A DNA stretch of 64,000 nucleotides from Bosea sp. 685. GTDB taxonomy: Bacteria > Pseudomonadota > Alphaproteobacteria > Rhizobiales > Beijerinckiaceae. The DNA lies in the NCBI RefSeq assembly GCF_031884435.1, contig NZ_CP134779.1, forward strand, positions 2,604,001 through 2,668,000, read 5' to 3'. Positions 41,291 to 50,163 of the stretch are shown here, one piece after another. The notes below the pieces were generated by a model. It did not search any database. It was given only the letters and a program-made list of their open reading frames with translations, and was not told the DNA's origin. How positions within the stretch are numbered: the stretch's first letter is position 1; the number at the start of each line of letters is the position of its first letter. The position numbers and the translations under genes are program-made.

Positions 41291-42849
41291 CGATTCAACC
41301 AGGTTTCCGAGACCGGCTGACCGCCGGACTGCAAGACGAGCCTGAGCTCGCTCAAATTCTCCGTGCCGGGATCGACCTCGAAGCCGACGCGCATCAGCTT
41401 GCGCTCTGGATAGGGCCAGATCCGGACATTCTGGATCGTGCCCGGCGTCGCAGTGATGTTGGCGCGGGTGGAAGCGACCACCGCGGCATCGGCCAGGCGG
41501 TCGCCGGTGAAGTCGACGATGAAGCGGCGGCGGCGGGCTTGCGAGCCGCGTCCTTGCCGCACGCGCCCCGAGACCGCCAGCGCCGGCCGCTCCGGCGGCT
41601 GCCAGCACCAGGCCTGCCGATAGGCCAGTGTCGTCTCGCTGCCCGGTGCCAGCACCTGGCGCGGTCGCCAATAGAGGATGACGTTCTTGTTCACATCGGA
41701 ATCGCTGGGGATCTCGATGAGCTGCACCGAACCCGCGCCCCATTCGCCGAGCGGCTCGACCCAGACGCTCGGCCTCAATTCGAAACGCTGGTCGTCATCC
41801 TGGAACGCAGCAGGATCGCGCTCGCGCTCAACCAGGCCGAAACCGCGCGGGTTGGAGTCCATGAAGGACGAAACCTGCAAGGTCGCCGGATTGTTCACGG
41901 GGCGGTAGATCCATTCGCCATTGCCCGTCAGCATCTGCACCCCGGACACCTCATGCACGGAGGGGCGCAGATCGTCGAAGCTGCGCCGGCTCTGCGGGCC
42001 CGAGAGGAAGGTGCCCATCGTGCAGCCCAGGCCGACATGGTCCAGCGCCTGCCGTGCGAACAGCGTCATCTCGACATCGATCAGGGTGACGTCGCCAGGC
42101 CGCAACGTCATCCGCACCGCGCCGGTGAGGCTTTCCGAATCGAGCAATGCGTGGATGACGAGCGAGCCGGAAGCGGGGCTCGGCCGCTCGATCCAGAAGG
42201 CGCGGAAGAACGGAATCTCCTCACCGCGCGTCTCGCCCGGCCGCAGGATCAGCGCCCGCGCCGTCGAGCCATAATTCTGTCCGCGCGCCAGCGAACGAAA
42301 GAAGGTCGCGCCCTGGAAGATCGCAACCTCATAGGGCCGTTCCAGCCCGGTCGCGATCCGCATTCCGGAGAATTGCAGGTCGACATTCGCCGGCGGCGGG
42401 GTGACGCGGCCATAGTCGAACTTGCCGCGGTCGAAGGCGACGCGGCGCACGATCTCGTCCTCGACCGTGAACAGGCTGACCGGGCTGGAGAAGACGTAGC
42501 CGCGATGCAGCGGCTCGATGGTGAAGCCGCGATTCTCTCCGGCCCAGATCAGGCCGCCGGGTTGCGCCCTGATTCCCGAATACTGATCGAAGGGCAGGGT
42601 GGTATAACCGTCCGGCAGATCGGTCGCGACGATCGGCACCAACGGGCGGCGCGCCAGTTGCCGCGCGGTCTCGACGACCAGGGCTGGGTCGAATTTCTGG
42701 CCCTCGGCGATCACGGACTGAACGAGCGCCGCCCAGCTGCTTTGCGCAGCCGCCGGCGTCGCGCTGATCAGTGGCGCGGAGGCCAGGCCGATCGCCGCGC
42801 CTTCCAGAAACTGCCGACGATTCAAGGATTTCGACATGATATCCAACAT
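41278..42849 (-). CDS. opgG: periplasmic glucan biosynthesis protein (OpgG/OpgD family)
   Basis: This MdoG-domain protein modifies or branches periplasmic glucans made by OpgH. The precursor is 523 residues. It begins with a twin-arginine-type signal, [19 protein letters not shown], cleaved near AAAQS. A Tat signal is typical of OpgD rather than OpgG; the domain content does not separate the two, so the symbol is by gene order. Motifs include [47 protein letters not shown] and [13 protein letters not shown]. Starts at ATG 42849 or 42837 are possible. It is the first gene of a two-gene operon with opgH. Confidence 0.9.
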   Translation of the reverse strand: MLDIMSKSLNRRQFLEGAAIGLASAPLISATPAAAQSSWAALVQSVIAEGQKFDPALVVETARQLARRPLVPIVATDLPDGYTTLPFDQYSGIRAQPGGLIWAGENRGFTIEPLHRGYVFSSPVSLFTVEDEIVRRVAFDRGKFDYGRVTPPPANVDLQFSGMRIATGLERPYEVAIFQGATFFRSLARGQNYGSTARALILRPGETRGEEIPFFRAFWIERPSPASGSLVIHALLDSESLTGAVRMTLRPGDVTLIDVEMTLFARQALDHVGLGCTMGTFLSGPQSRRSFDDLRPSVHEVSGVQMLTGNGEWIYRPVNNPATLQVSSFMDSNPRGFGLVERERDPAAFQDDDQRFELRPSVWVEPLGEWGAGSVQLIEIPSDSDVNKNVILYWRPRQVLAPGSETTLAYRQAWCWQPPERPALAVSGRVRQGRGSQARRRRFIVDFTGDRLADAAVVASTRANITATPGTIQNVRIWPYPERKLMRVGFEVDPGTENLSELRLVLQSGGQPVSETWLNRWTW

Positions 42850-43152
42850 AGACGGGCGACGCCCTCGCCCTCTCGCGCTTCTAGAGCATTTCCCGGCGAT
42901 CTGAAAAGCGTTTGCGTCCGGAAAATGCAGATGGTCGCGTTCCTAGAGACTGTTTCTTACGTCGCCGTATACAATGCCGCCGTCTACCGACCGGGTGCGC
43001 CGCAACGGCAGCTTTCGGAAGCGACTTTGGCAAATGCCGGCAGGATCGGCTATCCACGGCGTTCGCAACACCACCATGCGCCAGATCGCCAGCGACGACC
43101 CGGGAAGTGGCCGGCAGGGTTTGCCGTTGGGGCGCCAAGGGAAACGATAATC
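42850..43152. other. 303-bp gap between opgG and glmU with a type-A/B-like repeat
   Basis: This divergent promoter region contains, at 42882-42946, a degenerate member of the dispersed repeat family (TAGAGCATTTCCCGG ... CCGGAAAATGC, ending CCTAGAG). The rest shows no gene. AAGGGA (43138-43143) is the glmU Shine-Dalgarno. An open frame antisense to opgG runs through the region into glmU, but it has no coding features. Confidence 0.6.
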
Positions 43153-44532
43153 ATGACCAAAATGCAGTCCGGCCGGTCCTGTCTCGCCATCATTCTCGCG
43201 GCTGGCGAGGGCACGCGCATGAAATCGCGGCGGCCGAAGGTGCTGCACGAGATCGGTGGCCGCTCGCTATTGGCTCATGCGCTCGCTGCTGTGGCGGAGG
43301 CCGGAGCCGATACGGTCGTGGTCGTGATCGGCCCCGACCGGCCCGATGTCGCAAGCGAGGTCCGCGCGCTGCTGCCCTCGGCTGCGATCGCGATCCAGGC
43401 CGAGCGGCGCGGCACGGCACATGCCGTGCTCGCGGCGCGCGAGGCGCTGTCGGGCAAGCATGACGACATCCTGGTCGCCTTCGCGGATACGCCTCTCATC
43501 CGGCCGCAGACTTTGCTCGGCCTCCGCAAGGCGCTGGCTGAGGGCGCGAGCGTCGCTGCGCTTGGCTTCGAGGCGCAAGATCCGGCTGGCTACGGGCGGT
43601 TCGTGTCCAGGGACGGCGAACTCGTGGCCATCGTCGAGCATAAGGACGCAACCGAGGCGCAACGCGCGATCCGCTTGTGCAATGCCGGGCTGATGGCACT
43701 CGACGGCCGGCAGGCGCTATCAATCCTGGAGGCGATCGGGAGCGCTAATGCGCAAGGCGAGTTCTACCTGACCGATGCCGTTAGCGTTGCGCGCGAACGA
43801 GGGCTGAAGGCGGTCGCGCTGCAGGCCGCCGAGAGCGAGGTGCAAGGCGTCAACGATCGCGCGCAGCTTGCTGCCGCGGAAGCTGAATTCCAAAAACGCA
43901 AGCGACTGGAGGCGATGAAGCAGGGTGCTACCCTGATCGCGCCTGAGACGGTGTTCTTCAGCTTCGACACGGAGTTGGGGCAAGATGTTCTGGTCGAGCC
44001 CAATGTCGTCTTCGGCCCGGGCGTCACCGTCGCTGACGGCGCAGTCATCCACGCCTTTTCGCATCTGGAGGGGGCGGAAGTCGGCCCTGGCGCGACGGTC
44101 GGCCCCTATGGCCGCCTGCGTCCGGGAGCAAAGCTCGGGGCCAATGCCAAGGTCGGCAATTTCGTGGAGATCAAGGCTGCCGATATCGGCGAAGGCGCCA
44201 AGGTCAGCCATCTCACCTATATCGGCGATGCCAGTGTCGGCGCCGATGCCAATATCGGCGCCGGCACCATCACCTGCAACTATGACGGCTTCTTCAAGTA
44301 CAGGACGTTGATCGGAGCCGGCGCCTTCGTCGGCTCCAATTCCGCACTGGTCGCGCCGGTGACGATCGGCGACCGGGCGATCATCGGCTCGGGCTCGGTG
44401 ATCACGAAGGATGTTCCAGCCGATGCGCTGGCTATCGGCCGCGGCCGTCAGATCGAGCGTGAAGGTTGGGCGAAGACATTCCGCGACAAGGCCGTGGCGA
44501 AGAAGTCCGCAGCCAAGAAAACGCCGGAATAA
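43153..44532 (+). CDS. glmU: bifunctional GlcNAc-1-phosphate uridyltransferase / GlcN-1-phosphate acetyltransferase
   Basis: GlmU makes UDP-GlcNAc, the shared precursor of peptidoglycan and of the lipid A built by the lpx genes upstream. The 459-residue protein has the N-terminal pyrophosphorylase signature [15 protein letters not shown] with [10 protein letters not shown]. Its C-terminal beta-helix of hexapeptides includes [29 protein letters not shown] and GTITCNYDG (acetyltransferase active site). A lysine-rich tail ends [15 protein letters not shown] 43153 is chosen with AAGGGA upstream; another ATG lies three codons later. glmS follows after 120 bp. Confidence 0.97.
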   Translation: MTKMQSGRSCLAIILAAGEGTRMKSRRPKVLHEIGGRSLLAHALAAVAEAGADTVVVVIGPDRPDVASEVRALLPSAAIAIQAERRGTAHAVLAAREALSGKHDDILVAFADTPLIRPQTLLGLRKALAEGASVAALGFEAQDPAGYGRFVSRDGELVAIVEHKDATEAQRAIRLCNAGLMALDGRQALSILEAIGSANAQGEFYLTDAVSVARERGLKAVALQAAESEVQGVNDRAQLAAAEAEFQKRKRLEAMKQGATLIAPETVFFSFDTELGQDVLVEPNVVFGPGVTVADGAVIHAFSHLEGAEVGPGATVGPYGRLRPGAKLGANAKVGNFVEIKAADIGEGAKVSHLTYIGDASVGADANIGAGTITCNYDGFFKYRTLIGAGAFVGSNSALVAPVTIGDRAIIGSGSVITKDVPADALAIGRGRQIEREGWAKTFRDKAVAKKSAAKKTPE

Positions 44533-44652
44533 ACCTTAAAAACGGCTTTCCCTGCAAGCCGCCGTTCATAGTTCTACATTTAGAGTGATTGGGCATGTTC
44601 GCCGTTGCCCGCTATGCGGTGTGCCAACGGTAACGTCTGAAGAGGTTTTGGC

Positions 44653-46479
44653 ATGTGCGGCATCGTGGGCATTCTGGGCAAGGAAGCGGTCGCGCCGCAG
44701 GTCGTCGAGGCGCTGCGGCGGCTCGAATATCGCGGCTATGACTCGGCTGGCGTCGCGACGCTGGAAAACGGCCTGCTCGCCCGCCGCCGTGCCGAAGGCA
44801 AGCTCAAGAACCTCGAGATCAGGCTCTCGAACGAGCCGCTCGAAGGTCTGATCGGCATCGGCCACACCCGCTGGGCCACCCATGGCAAGCCCAACGAGAC
44901 CAACGCCCATCCCCACGCGACCGAAAAACTCGCGGTCGTCCATAACGGCATCATCGAGAATTTCCGCGAGCTCAAGGTCGAGCTCGAGGCCGACGGCTAC
45001 GTCTTCAAGACGCAAACCGACACCGAGATCGTTGCCCAATTGGTCACGCGCGAGCTCGATCGCGGCAAGAAGCCCGTCGCGGCAATCGCGCATTGCCTGC
45101 CGCGTTTGCGCGGGGCCTTCGCGCTGGCCTTCCTGTTCCAGGGTGAGGAAGACCTGCTGATCGGCGCGCGCAACGGGCCGCCATTGGCTGTCGGCGTCGG
45201 TGACGGCGAGATGTACCTGGGCTCGGATGCCGTCGCACTGGCGCCCTTCACCAATCTCATCGCTTATCTGGAGGAGGGCGATTGGGTCGTCCTCAACCGC
45301 AAGGGCGCGACCTTCTACGACAAGGCGAATGTCCAGGTCGAACGGCGCGCACGTCGCGTCGCCGCCGGCAGCATGCTGGTCGACAAGGGCAATCATCGCC
45401 ACTTCATGGCGAAGGAAATTCACGAGCAGCCCGAGGTCGTCGCTCACACGCTGACGCAATATCTCGACATGGCGGCCGGCACGCTGAGGCAGCCTTTCGA
45501 GCCCAGCGTGGAATGGAAAGACCTGTCCCGACTCTCCATTTCCGCCTGCGGCACGGCCTATTACGCCGGACTCACGGCGAAATACTGGTTCGAGCGGCTG
45601 GCGCGCCTGCCGGTCGAGATCGATGTCGCCTCCGAGTTCCGCTACCGCGAGGCACCGATGCCCGAGAACGGGCTCGCGCTCTTCATCTCGCAATCGGGCG
45701 AGACCGCCGACACGCTGGCCTGCCTGAAATATGCCAAGCAGGAGCGCCAGACGATCCTGTCGGTCGTGAACATGCCGACTTCGACCATTGCCCGCGAGAG
45801 CGATGCGGTTGCTCCCACGCTCGCCGGCCCCGAGATCGGCGTTGCCTCGACCAAGGCCTTCACCTGCCAATTGACCGCGCTTGCATGCCTGGCGCTTGCA
45901 GCCGCGCGCGCGCGGGGCACGCTCTCGGCGGAGGACGAGATCCGCCATGTCCAGCATCTGATCGCACTGCCCGGCCTGCTGGCGAAGGCGCTCGAGCTCG
46001 AACCCGAGATCGAAAGGCTCGCCCGCGAGCTCTCCAAGGCGAGCGACGTGCTCTATCTCGGCCGCGGCACGAGTTTCCCGCTGGCGCTCGAGGGCGCGCT
46101 GAAGCTGAAGGAAATCAGCTATATCCACGCCGAAGGTTACGCGGCGGGCGAGCTCAAGCACGGTCCGATCGCATTGATCGACGAAGACATGCCGGTCATC
46201 GTCGTCGCGCCCCATGACGCGCTCTTCGAGAAGACCGCGTCGAACATGCAGGAGGTCGCGGCGCGTGGCGGGCGGATCATCCTGATCACCGACGCCAGGG
46301 GCGCGGCCGAATGCGGAATCACCCCCGAGACGACGATCATCATGCCGGAGATGGACCCGCTCTTCGCGCCGATTGTCTACGCGCTGCCGATCCAGATGAT
46401 CGCCTACCAGACCGCCGTCTTCATGGGTAAGGACGTCGATCAGCCGCGCAATCTGGCGAAGTCCGTCACGGTGGAGTGA
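44653..46479 (+). CDS. glmS: glutamine--fructose-6-phosphate aminotransferase (isomerizing)
   Basis: GlmS makes glucosamine 6-phosphate from fructose 6-phosphate and glutamine, two steps before GlmU. The 608-residue enzyme has the N-terminal nucleophile Cys-2 (MCGIVGILG) with GHTRWATHG and VHNGIIENF in the glutaminase domain. Two SIS domains follow (SACGTAYYAG, SQSGETADTL, STKAFTCQLTAL), and it ends LAKSVTVE. No glmS ribozyme-like structure is apparent upstream, as expected outside Gram-positives. GAAGAGG precedes the start. Confidence 0.97.
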   Translation: MCGIVGILGKEAVAPQVVEALRRLEYRGYDSAGVATLENGLLARRRAEGKLKNLEIRLSNEPLEGLIGIGHTRWATHGKPNETNAHPHATEKLAVVHNGIIENFRELKVELEADGYVFKTQTDTEIVAQLVTRELDRGKKPVAAIAHCLPRLRGAFALAFLFQGEEDLLIGARNGPPLAVGVGDGEMYLGSDAVALAPFTNLIAYLEEGDWVVLNRKGATFYDKANVQVERRARRVAAGSMLVDKGNHRHFMAKEIHEQPEVVAHTLTQYLDMAAGTLRQPFEPSVEWKDLSRLSISACGTAYYAGLTAKYWFERLARLPVEIDVASEFRYREAPMPENGLALFISQSGETADTLACLKYAKQERQTILSVVNMPTSTIARESDAVAPTLAGPEIGVASTKAFTCQLTALACLALAAARARGTLSAEDEIRHVQHLIALPGLLAKALELEPEIERLARELSKASDVLYLGRGTSFPLALEGALKLKEISYIHAEGYAAGELKHGPIALIDEDMPVIVVAPHDALFEKTASNMQEVAARGGRIILITDARGAAECGITPETTIIMPEMDPLFAPIVYALPIQMIAYQTAVFMGKDVDQPRNLAKSVTVE

Positions 46480-46487
46480 CGGCTGTT

Positions 46488-46513
46488 CGCGAGCCGGCTT
46501 CGGCCGGCTCGCG
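46488..46513 (+). terminator. UUCG-capped hairpin after glmS
   Basis: CGCGAGCCGGC (46488-46498), loop TTCG, GCCGGCTCGCG (46503-46513): a perfect 11-bp stem with an extra-stable UUCG tetraloop, 8 bp after the glmS stop. No T-run follows, so it may protect the 3' end or work with Rho rather than act as an intrinsic terminator. Confidence 0.55.
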
Positions 46514-46643
46514 GCGAACTGACATCAAACGGCAATATGCCGGGGCGAGCTTGTTCGCCGGGCTGCGCCACGGTCGTTGAATTCTGCCGGGTCCTTGAAT
46601 TCTGCTGGGAGCGTTGGCACGTCTGTCGCATGGTGGCCGGCCA

Positions 46644-47390
46644 ATGGCGGCTGAACGCCCGACTGACCGGAACCTTCGCATGACCGCCGGCCCGCCCGAT
46701 CCCCGCCTCATCATCCAGACCGACCTGTTGCGCCCAAAGGCCGGCACGCGGCTGCGGCGCTATTTCCTGACCGGGCTCGTCATCGCGGCTCCTCTGGCGA
46801 TCACGGCCTCCGTGACCTGGTGGTTCATCACCCTGATCGACGGGCTGGTGAAGCCGCTGATCCCGAACTCCTATCTGCCTGATTCCTATCTGCCGTTTCC
46901 GATTCCCGGCCTTGGCATCATCATCGGCTTGATCGGACTGACGCTGCTCGGCTTCCTCACCGCCAACCTGGTCGGCCGCACCTTGATCGAGGCGGGCGAG
47001 GCGCTGCTCAATCGCATGCCGGTGGTGCGTAGCCTCTACAAGGGCGTGAAGCAGGTCTTCGAGACCATCTTCTCGCAATCGGGCACCTCGTTCCGAAAAG
47101 TCGGGATGGTGCAGTTCCCGCAGCCGGGCATGTGGTCGATCGTCTTCATCGCGCAGGAAGCCGCGCCCGAGATCGCCGAAAAACTGCCCGATGGAAATGA
47201 GCAGATCGGCGTTTTCCTGCCCTGCACGCCGAACCCGACGACGGGCTTCTTCTTCTACCTGCCGCGCAAGGAGGTCGTCGAACTGACGATCTCCGTCGAG
47301 GATGGCGCCAAGCTGATCATGTCGGCGGGGCTGATCCAGCCGGGGGAGGCCGCGCCGAAGCTGATGCCGGGCACGGATAGCGGCAAATAG
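46644..47390 (+). CDS. DUF502 family membrane protein
   Basis: The product (248 residues from ATG 46644; 236 from ATG 46680) has two N-terminal membrane segments, YFLTGLVIAAPLAITASVTWWF and GLGIIIGLIGLTLLGFLTANLVG. They are followed by a soluble domain with MPVVRSLYKGVKQVFETIFSQ and VGMVQFPQPGMWSIVFI, typical of DUF502. The family is widespread in proteobacteria and plant homologues exist (LCV/COV-like); its biochemical role is not known. The family-typical part starts at PDPRL, so the later ATG is plausible. It sits between glmS and convergent recG. Confidence 0.88.
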   Translation: MAAERPTDRNLRMTAGPPDPRLIIQTDLLRPKAGTRLRRYFLTGLVIAAPLAITASVTWWFITLIDGLVKPLIPNSYLPDSYLPFPIPGLGIIIGLIGLTLLGFLTANLVGRTLIEAGEALLNRMPVVRSLYKGVKQVFETIFSQSGTSFRKVGMVQFPQPGMWSIVFIAQEAAPEIAEKLPDGNEQIGVFLPCTPNPTTGFFFYLPRKEVVELTISVEDGAKLIMSAGLIQPGEAAPKLMPGTDSGK

Positions 47391-47476
47391 CTCACCGCTT
47401 CAGCACCAGCCATGACAGGCCCCACAAAGCGGCGGCACACTGGCCCGAACAGCCGGGGTGCACTTGATCGGGATTG

Positions 47477-49579
47477 CTACCCCGCGCGCAACAGCCTGAT
47501 CGCGACGTCGCGCTCGAACAGGTAGAGCAATGTCCTCACAGCCTCGCCACGCGGGCCCTCGAGATGCGGATCGCGCTCGATCAGCAGGCGGGCATCGTCG
47601 CGCGCGGCGGCGAGCAGATCGCCATCCGTTTCCGGTCGCGCGACCTGCCAGTCCGGCGAGCCCGACTGTTTTGTGCCCAGCATCTCGCCTTCGCCGCGCA
47701 GCCTCAGATCCTCCTCGGCGATACGAAAGCCGTCCTCGGTTTCGCGCATGATGGTCAGCCGTGCTTCGGCCACCGGCCCCAGAGGCCCCTTGTAGAGCAA
47801 GAGGCAGGTCGAGGCGGCCGAGCCGCGCCCGATGCGCCCACGCAATTGGTGAAGCTGCGCCAGACCGAAGCGTTCGGCATGTTCGATCACCATCACGCTG
47901 GCATTGGGCACATCGACACCGACCTCGATCACCGTGGTCGAGATCAGGATGCGCGTTTGGCCCGCCACGAAAGCCGACATCGCCGCATCCTTGTCGCGCC
48001 CCGGCATCTGGCCGTGCAGCAGCCCGACCTGGTCGCCGAAGAACTCACGCAGAGCATCGAAACGCTCCTGCGCGGCGGCGACATCGAGCGTGTCGGATTC
48101 CTGCACCAAGGGGCAGACCCAATAAACCTGGGCGCCGGCCTCGACCGCGCGCCCGACCGCGCCGACGACCTCGTCATAGCGGTCGAGCGAGATCGCCTTG
48201 GTCGCGATCGGCTTTCGCCCCGCCGGCTTCTCGGCCAGCACGGAAATATCCATGTCTCCGAACCAGGTCAGCGACAGGGTGCGCGGGATCGGCGTCGCCG
48301 TCATCACCAGGATATCGACCGCTTCGCCCTTGGAACCGAGCAGCAGGCGCTGATGCACGCCGAAGCGATGCTGCTCATCGACGATGGCAAGCGCGAGATC
48401 GCGAAAGGCGACCCCCTCCTGGAACAGTGCATGGGTGCCGACCGCGATCGCGATCTCGCCATTCGCCAGCCCCTCAAGCACGCGGGCCCGGCCCGGGCCC
48501 TTTTCGCGCCCGGTCAGCAATGCGAGCTTGAGGCCTGCGGCTTGCGCGAGCGGCGCCAATCGCTCGGCATGCTGGCGCGCCAGGATTTCGGTCGGGGCCA
48601 TCAGCACGGATTGCCGCCCGGCCTCGGCGGCGGCGGCCATCGCCATCAAGGCGACGACCGTCTTGCCCGAGCCGACATCGCCCTGCAGCAATCGCAGCAT
48701 GCGTTCGGGCTTTTCCATGTCGTCATGGATGTCTGTGAGGGCCTGCCGCTGGCCCTGCGTCAGCGTGAAGGGCAGGGCGCCCTCGATCCGCCGCCGCAAC
48801 ACACCATCCCCAGTGGTCGCCCGCCCGGCCAGCTTCTTCTGCTGCCGTCGCACCAGAGCAAGCGCGATCTGGCTCGCCAGCAATTCGTCATAGGCGACGC
48901 GACGACGCGCGATCGTGTCGCCCTCGATCGCCTTGAGATCGGGCGGATGATGCAAGGCCTGCATCGCCTCGAAGAAGGGCGGAAACCCGCTCTTCGCCAG
49001 GAAGCCCGGGTCCTGCCATTCCGCCAGATCCGGGCATTTTTCTGCAGCCGCGCCTGCTATCCGCGTCATCACCCGCGCACTGAGGCCTTCGGTCAGTCCG
49101 TAGACCGGTTCGATCGCCGGCAATGTCGAAGCAACTTTGGGGTCGAGGATGCGGTCGGGATGCACCATCTGGCGCATGCCGTCCCAGAGCTCCAGCTTGC
49201 CGGAGATGAGCCGATAGGCACCGATCGGCAGGGTCTGCAGGAGATGGCGCACATCGGCATGGAAGAACACCAGCGTCACGTCGCCGGTCTCGTCCTCGAC
49301 GATGATGCGATAGGGCGCCTTCGCCTTGGTGGGCGGTGCGGGGCGATGCTCGGTCACCTGCGCGTTGAAGGTCGCGACATCGCCGATCGGCGCATCGGCG
49401 ATCGAAGGGCTCGGCCGGCGGTCGATCGCACCGGTCGGCAAGCGAAACAGCAGGTCGATGACGCGTGCGGGGCGCGTCTCGTCGCCGAGGAGCTTGTCCA
49501 GCAGCTTGCCGAGCTTGGGGCCGACGCCCGGCAGCGTCGTCACCGGGGCGAATAGCGGGTCGAGAAGGGATGGGCGCAA
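47477..49579 (-). CDS. recG: ATP-dependent DNA helicase RecG
   Basis: RecG regresses stalled forks and branch-migrates Holliday junctions. The 700-residue protein starts LLDPLFAPVTTLPGVGPKLGKLL and has the wedge OB-fold domain. Helicase motifs include LLQGDVGSGKTVVALMA (Walker A), ALAIVDEQHRFGVHQR (DEQH box), MTATPIPRTLSLT (motif III) and QLHQLRGRIGRG (motif VI). Length is typical. It is divergent from sdhE across 170 bp. Confidence 0.97.
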   Translation of the reverse strand: MRPSLLDPLFAPVTTLPGVGPKLGKLLDKLLGDETRPARVIDLLFRLPTGAIDRRPSPSIADAPIGDVATFNAQVTEHRPAPPTKAKAPYRIIVEDETGDVTLVFFHADVRHLLQTLPIGAYRLISGKLELWDGMRQMVHPDRILDPKVASTLPAIEPVYGLTEGLSARVMTRIAGAAAEKCPDLAEWQDPGFLAKSGFPPFFEAMQALHHPPDLKAIEGDTIARRRVAYDELLASQIALALVRRQQKKLAGRATTGDGVLRRRIEGALPFTLTQGQRQALTDIHDDMEKPERMLRLLQGDVGSGKTVVALMAMAAAAEAGRQSVLMAPTEILARQHAERLAPLAQAAGLKLALLTGREKGPGRARVLEGLANGEIAIAVGTHALFQEGVAFRDLALAIVDEQHRFGVHQRLLLGSKGEAVDILVMTATPIPRTLSLTWFGDMDISVLAEKPAGRKPIATKAISLDRYDEVVGAVGRAVEAGAQVYWVCPLVQESDTLDVAAAQERFDALREFFGDQVGLLHGQMPGRDKDAAMSAFVAGQTRILISTTVIEVGVDVPNASVMVIEHAERFGLAQLHQLRGRIGRGSAASTCLLLYKGPLGPVAEARLTIMRETEDGFRIAEEDLRLRGEGEMLGTKQSGSPDWQVARPETDGDLLAAARDDARLLIERDPHLEGPRGEAVRTLLYLFERDVAIRLLRAG

Positions 49580-49749
49580 GCGGCTACTCGGGACATGTCA
49601 GGAGTGCGAAGATCTTCGGCGTTCTGCCGCTGACTTCGCCGGGTCGCAACGCTATATAGCGCGCGACGGCAGGCTCCGCGACGGGGCCGGCCCGATCGTC
49701 ATTGCACCGTTCCAGATTTCTTGCCCGATTTCTTGCCCGAGGTTTTCAC

Positions 49750-50046
49750 ATGAGTGGCTCGACGAGGACCAGCGCCGATCTCGACCCGCGCCGGCGAAAG
49801 ATCCTGTTTCGCGCCTGGCATCGCGGCATGCGCGAGACCGATCTGATCATGGGCCGCTTCGCCGACGCCGAGATCGACAAGCTGAGCGACGCCGAACTCG
49901 ATCTGTTCGAGCAATTGATCGAAGTGCTCGACCGCGACCTGCTGTCATGGATCACGGGCGAAGCCGAGGTTCCCGCGAATTACGACACCGAGGTGTTCCG
50001 GCGGCTGAAGGCGTTCCATCACCACGGCAAGCCGATTCATGTGTGA
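49750..50046 (+). CDS. sdhE: succinate dehydrogenase assembly factor SdhE
   Basis: SdhE (DUF339) assists covalent FAD attachment to SdhA. The 98-residue product carries the RGxxE motif in AWHRGMRETDLIMGRFAD and the helical continuation LDLFEQLIEVLDRDLLSWITG. ATG 49750 is used; the frame is open 16 codons upstream through a small tandem duplication (GATTTCTTGCCC twice, 49715-49738). The order recG / sdhE / mfd is conserved in many alphaproteobacteria. Confidence 0.94.
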   Translation: MSGSTRTSADLDPRRRKILFRAWHRGMRETDLIMGRFADAEIDKLSDAELDLFEQLIEVLDRDLLSWITGEAEVPANYDTEVFRRLKAFHHHGKPIHV

Positions 50047-50077
50047 GACGATGAGGCGCGCGCCCGCGCCCTCGTCC

Positions 50078-50151
50078 TGGTCGGGCTTGACCCGACCATC
50101 TCTGAAACCAGTGGTCCGTTGCCCCGAGATTCTCGGGACAAGCCCGAGAAT
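50078..50151. repeat. paired REP-like palindromes before mfd
   Basis: Two inverted repeats: TGGTCGGG/CCCGACCA (50078-50085 and 50091-50098) and ATTCTCGGG/CCCGAGAAT (50129-50137 and 50143-50151), each with a 5-nt loop. The CGTCATTCTCGGGCTTGTCCCG type of sequence is a familiar dispersed element in alphaproteobacterial genomes. It produces a spurious N-terminal peptide in the frame of mfd. Confidence 0.75.
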
Positions 50152-50163
50152 GACGCTTTCCAT

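Noticed and set aside
41539..43152. Very long open frame extending upstream of glmU, antisense to opgG (together 997 codons)
   Set aside because: The part before 43153 has no domain, is rich in Arg/His/Ala as expected for a reverse-frame shadow of high-GC coding DNA, and opgG on the other strand is clearly real.
44533..44652. glmS leader considered as a ribozyme or riboswitch
   Set aside because: Only 120 bp, no recognisable glmS ribozyme core, and the ribozyme is a Gram-positive feature.
49715..49738. 12-bp tandem duplication GATTTCTTGCCC before sdhE
   Set aside because: Too short to interpret; probably a local slippage duplication in the recG-sdhE gap.
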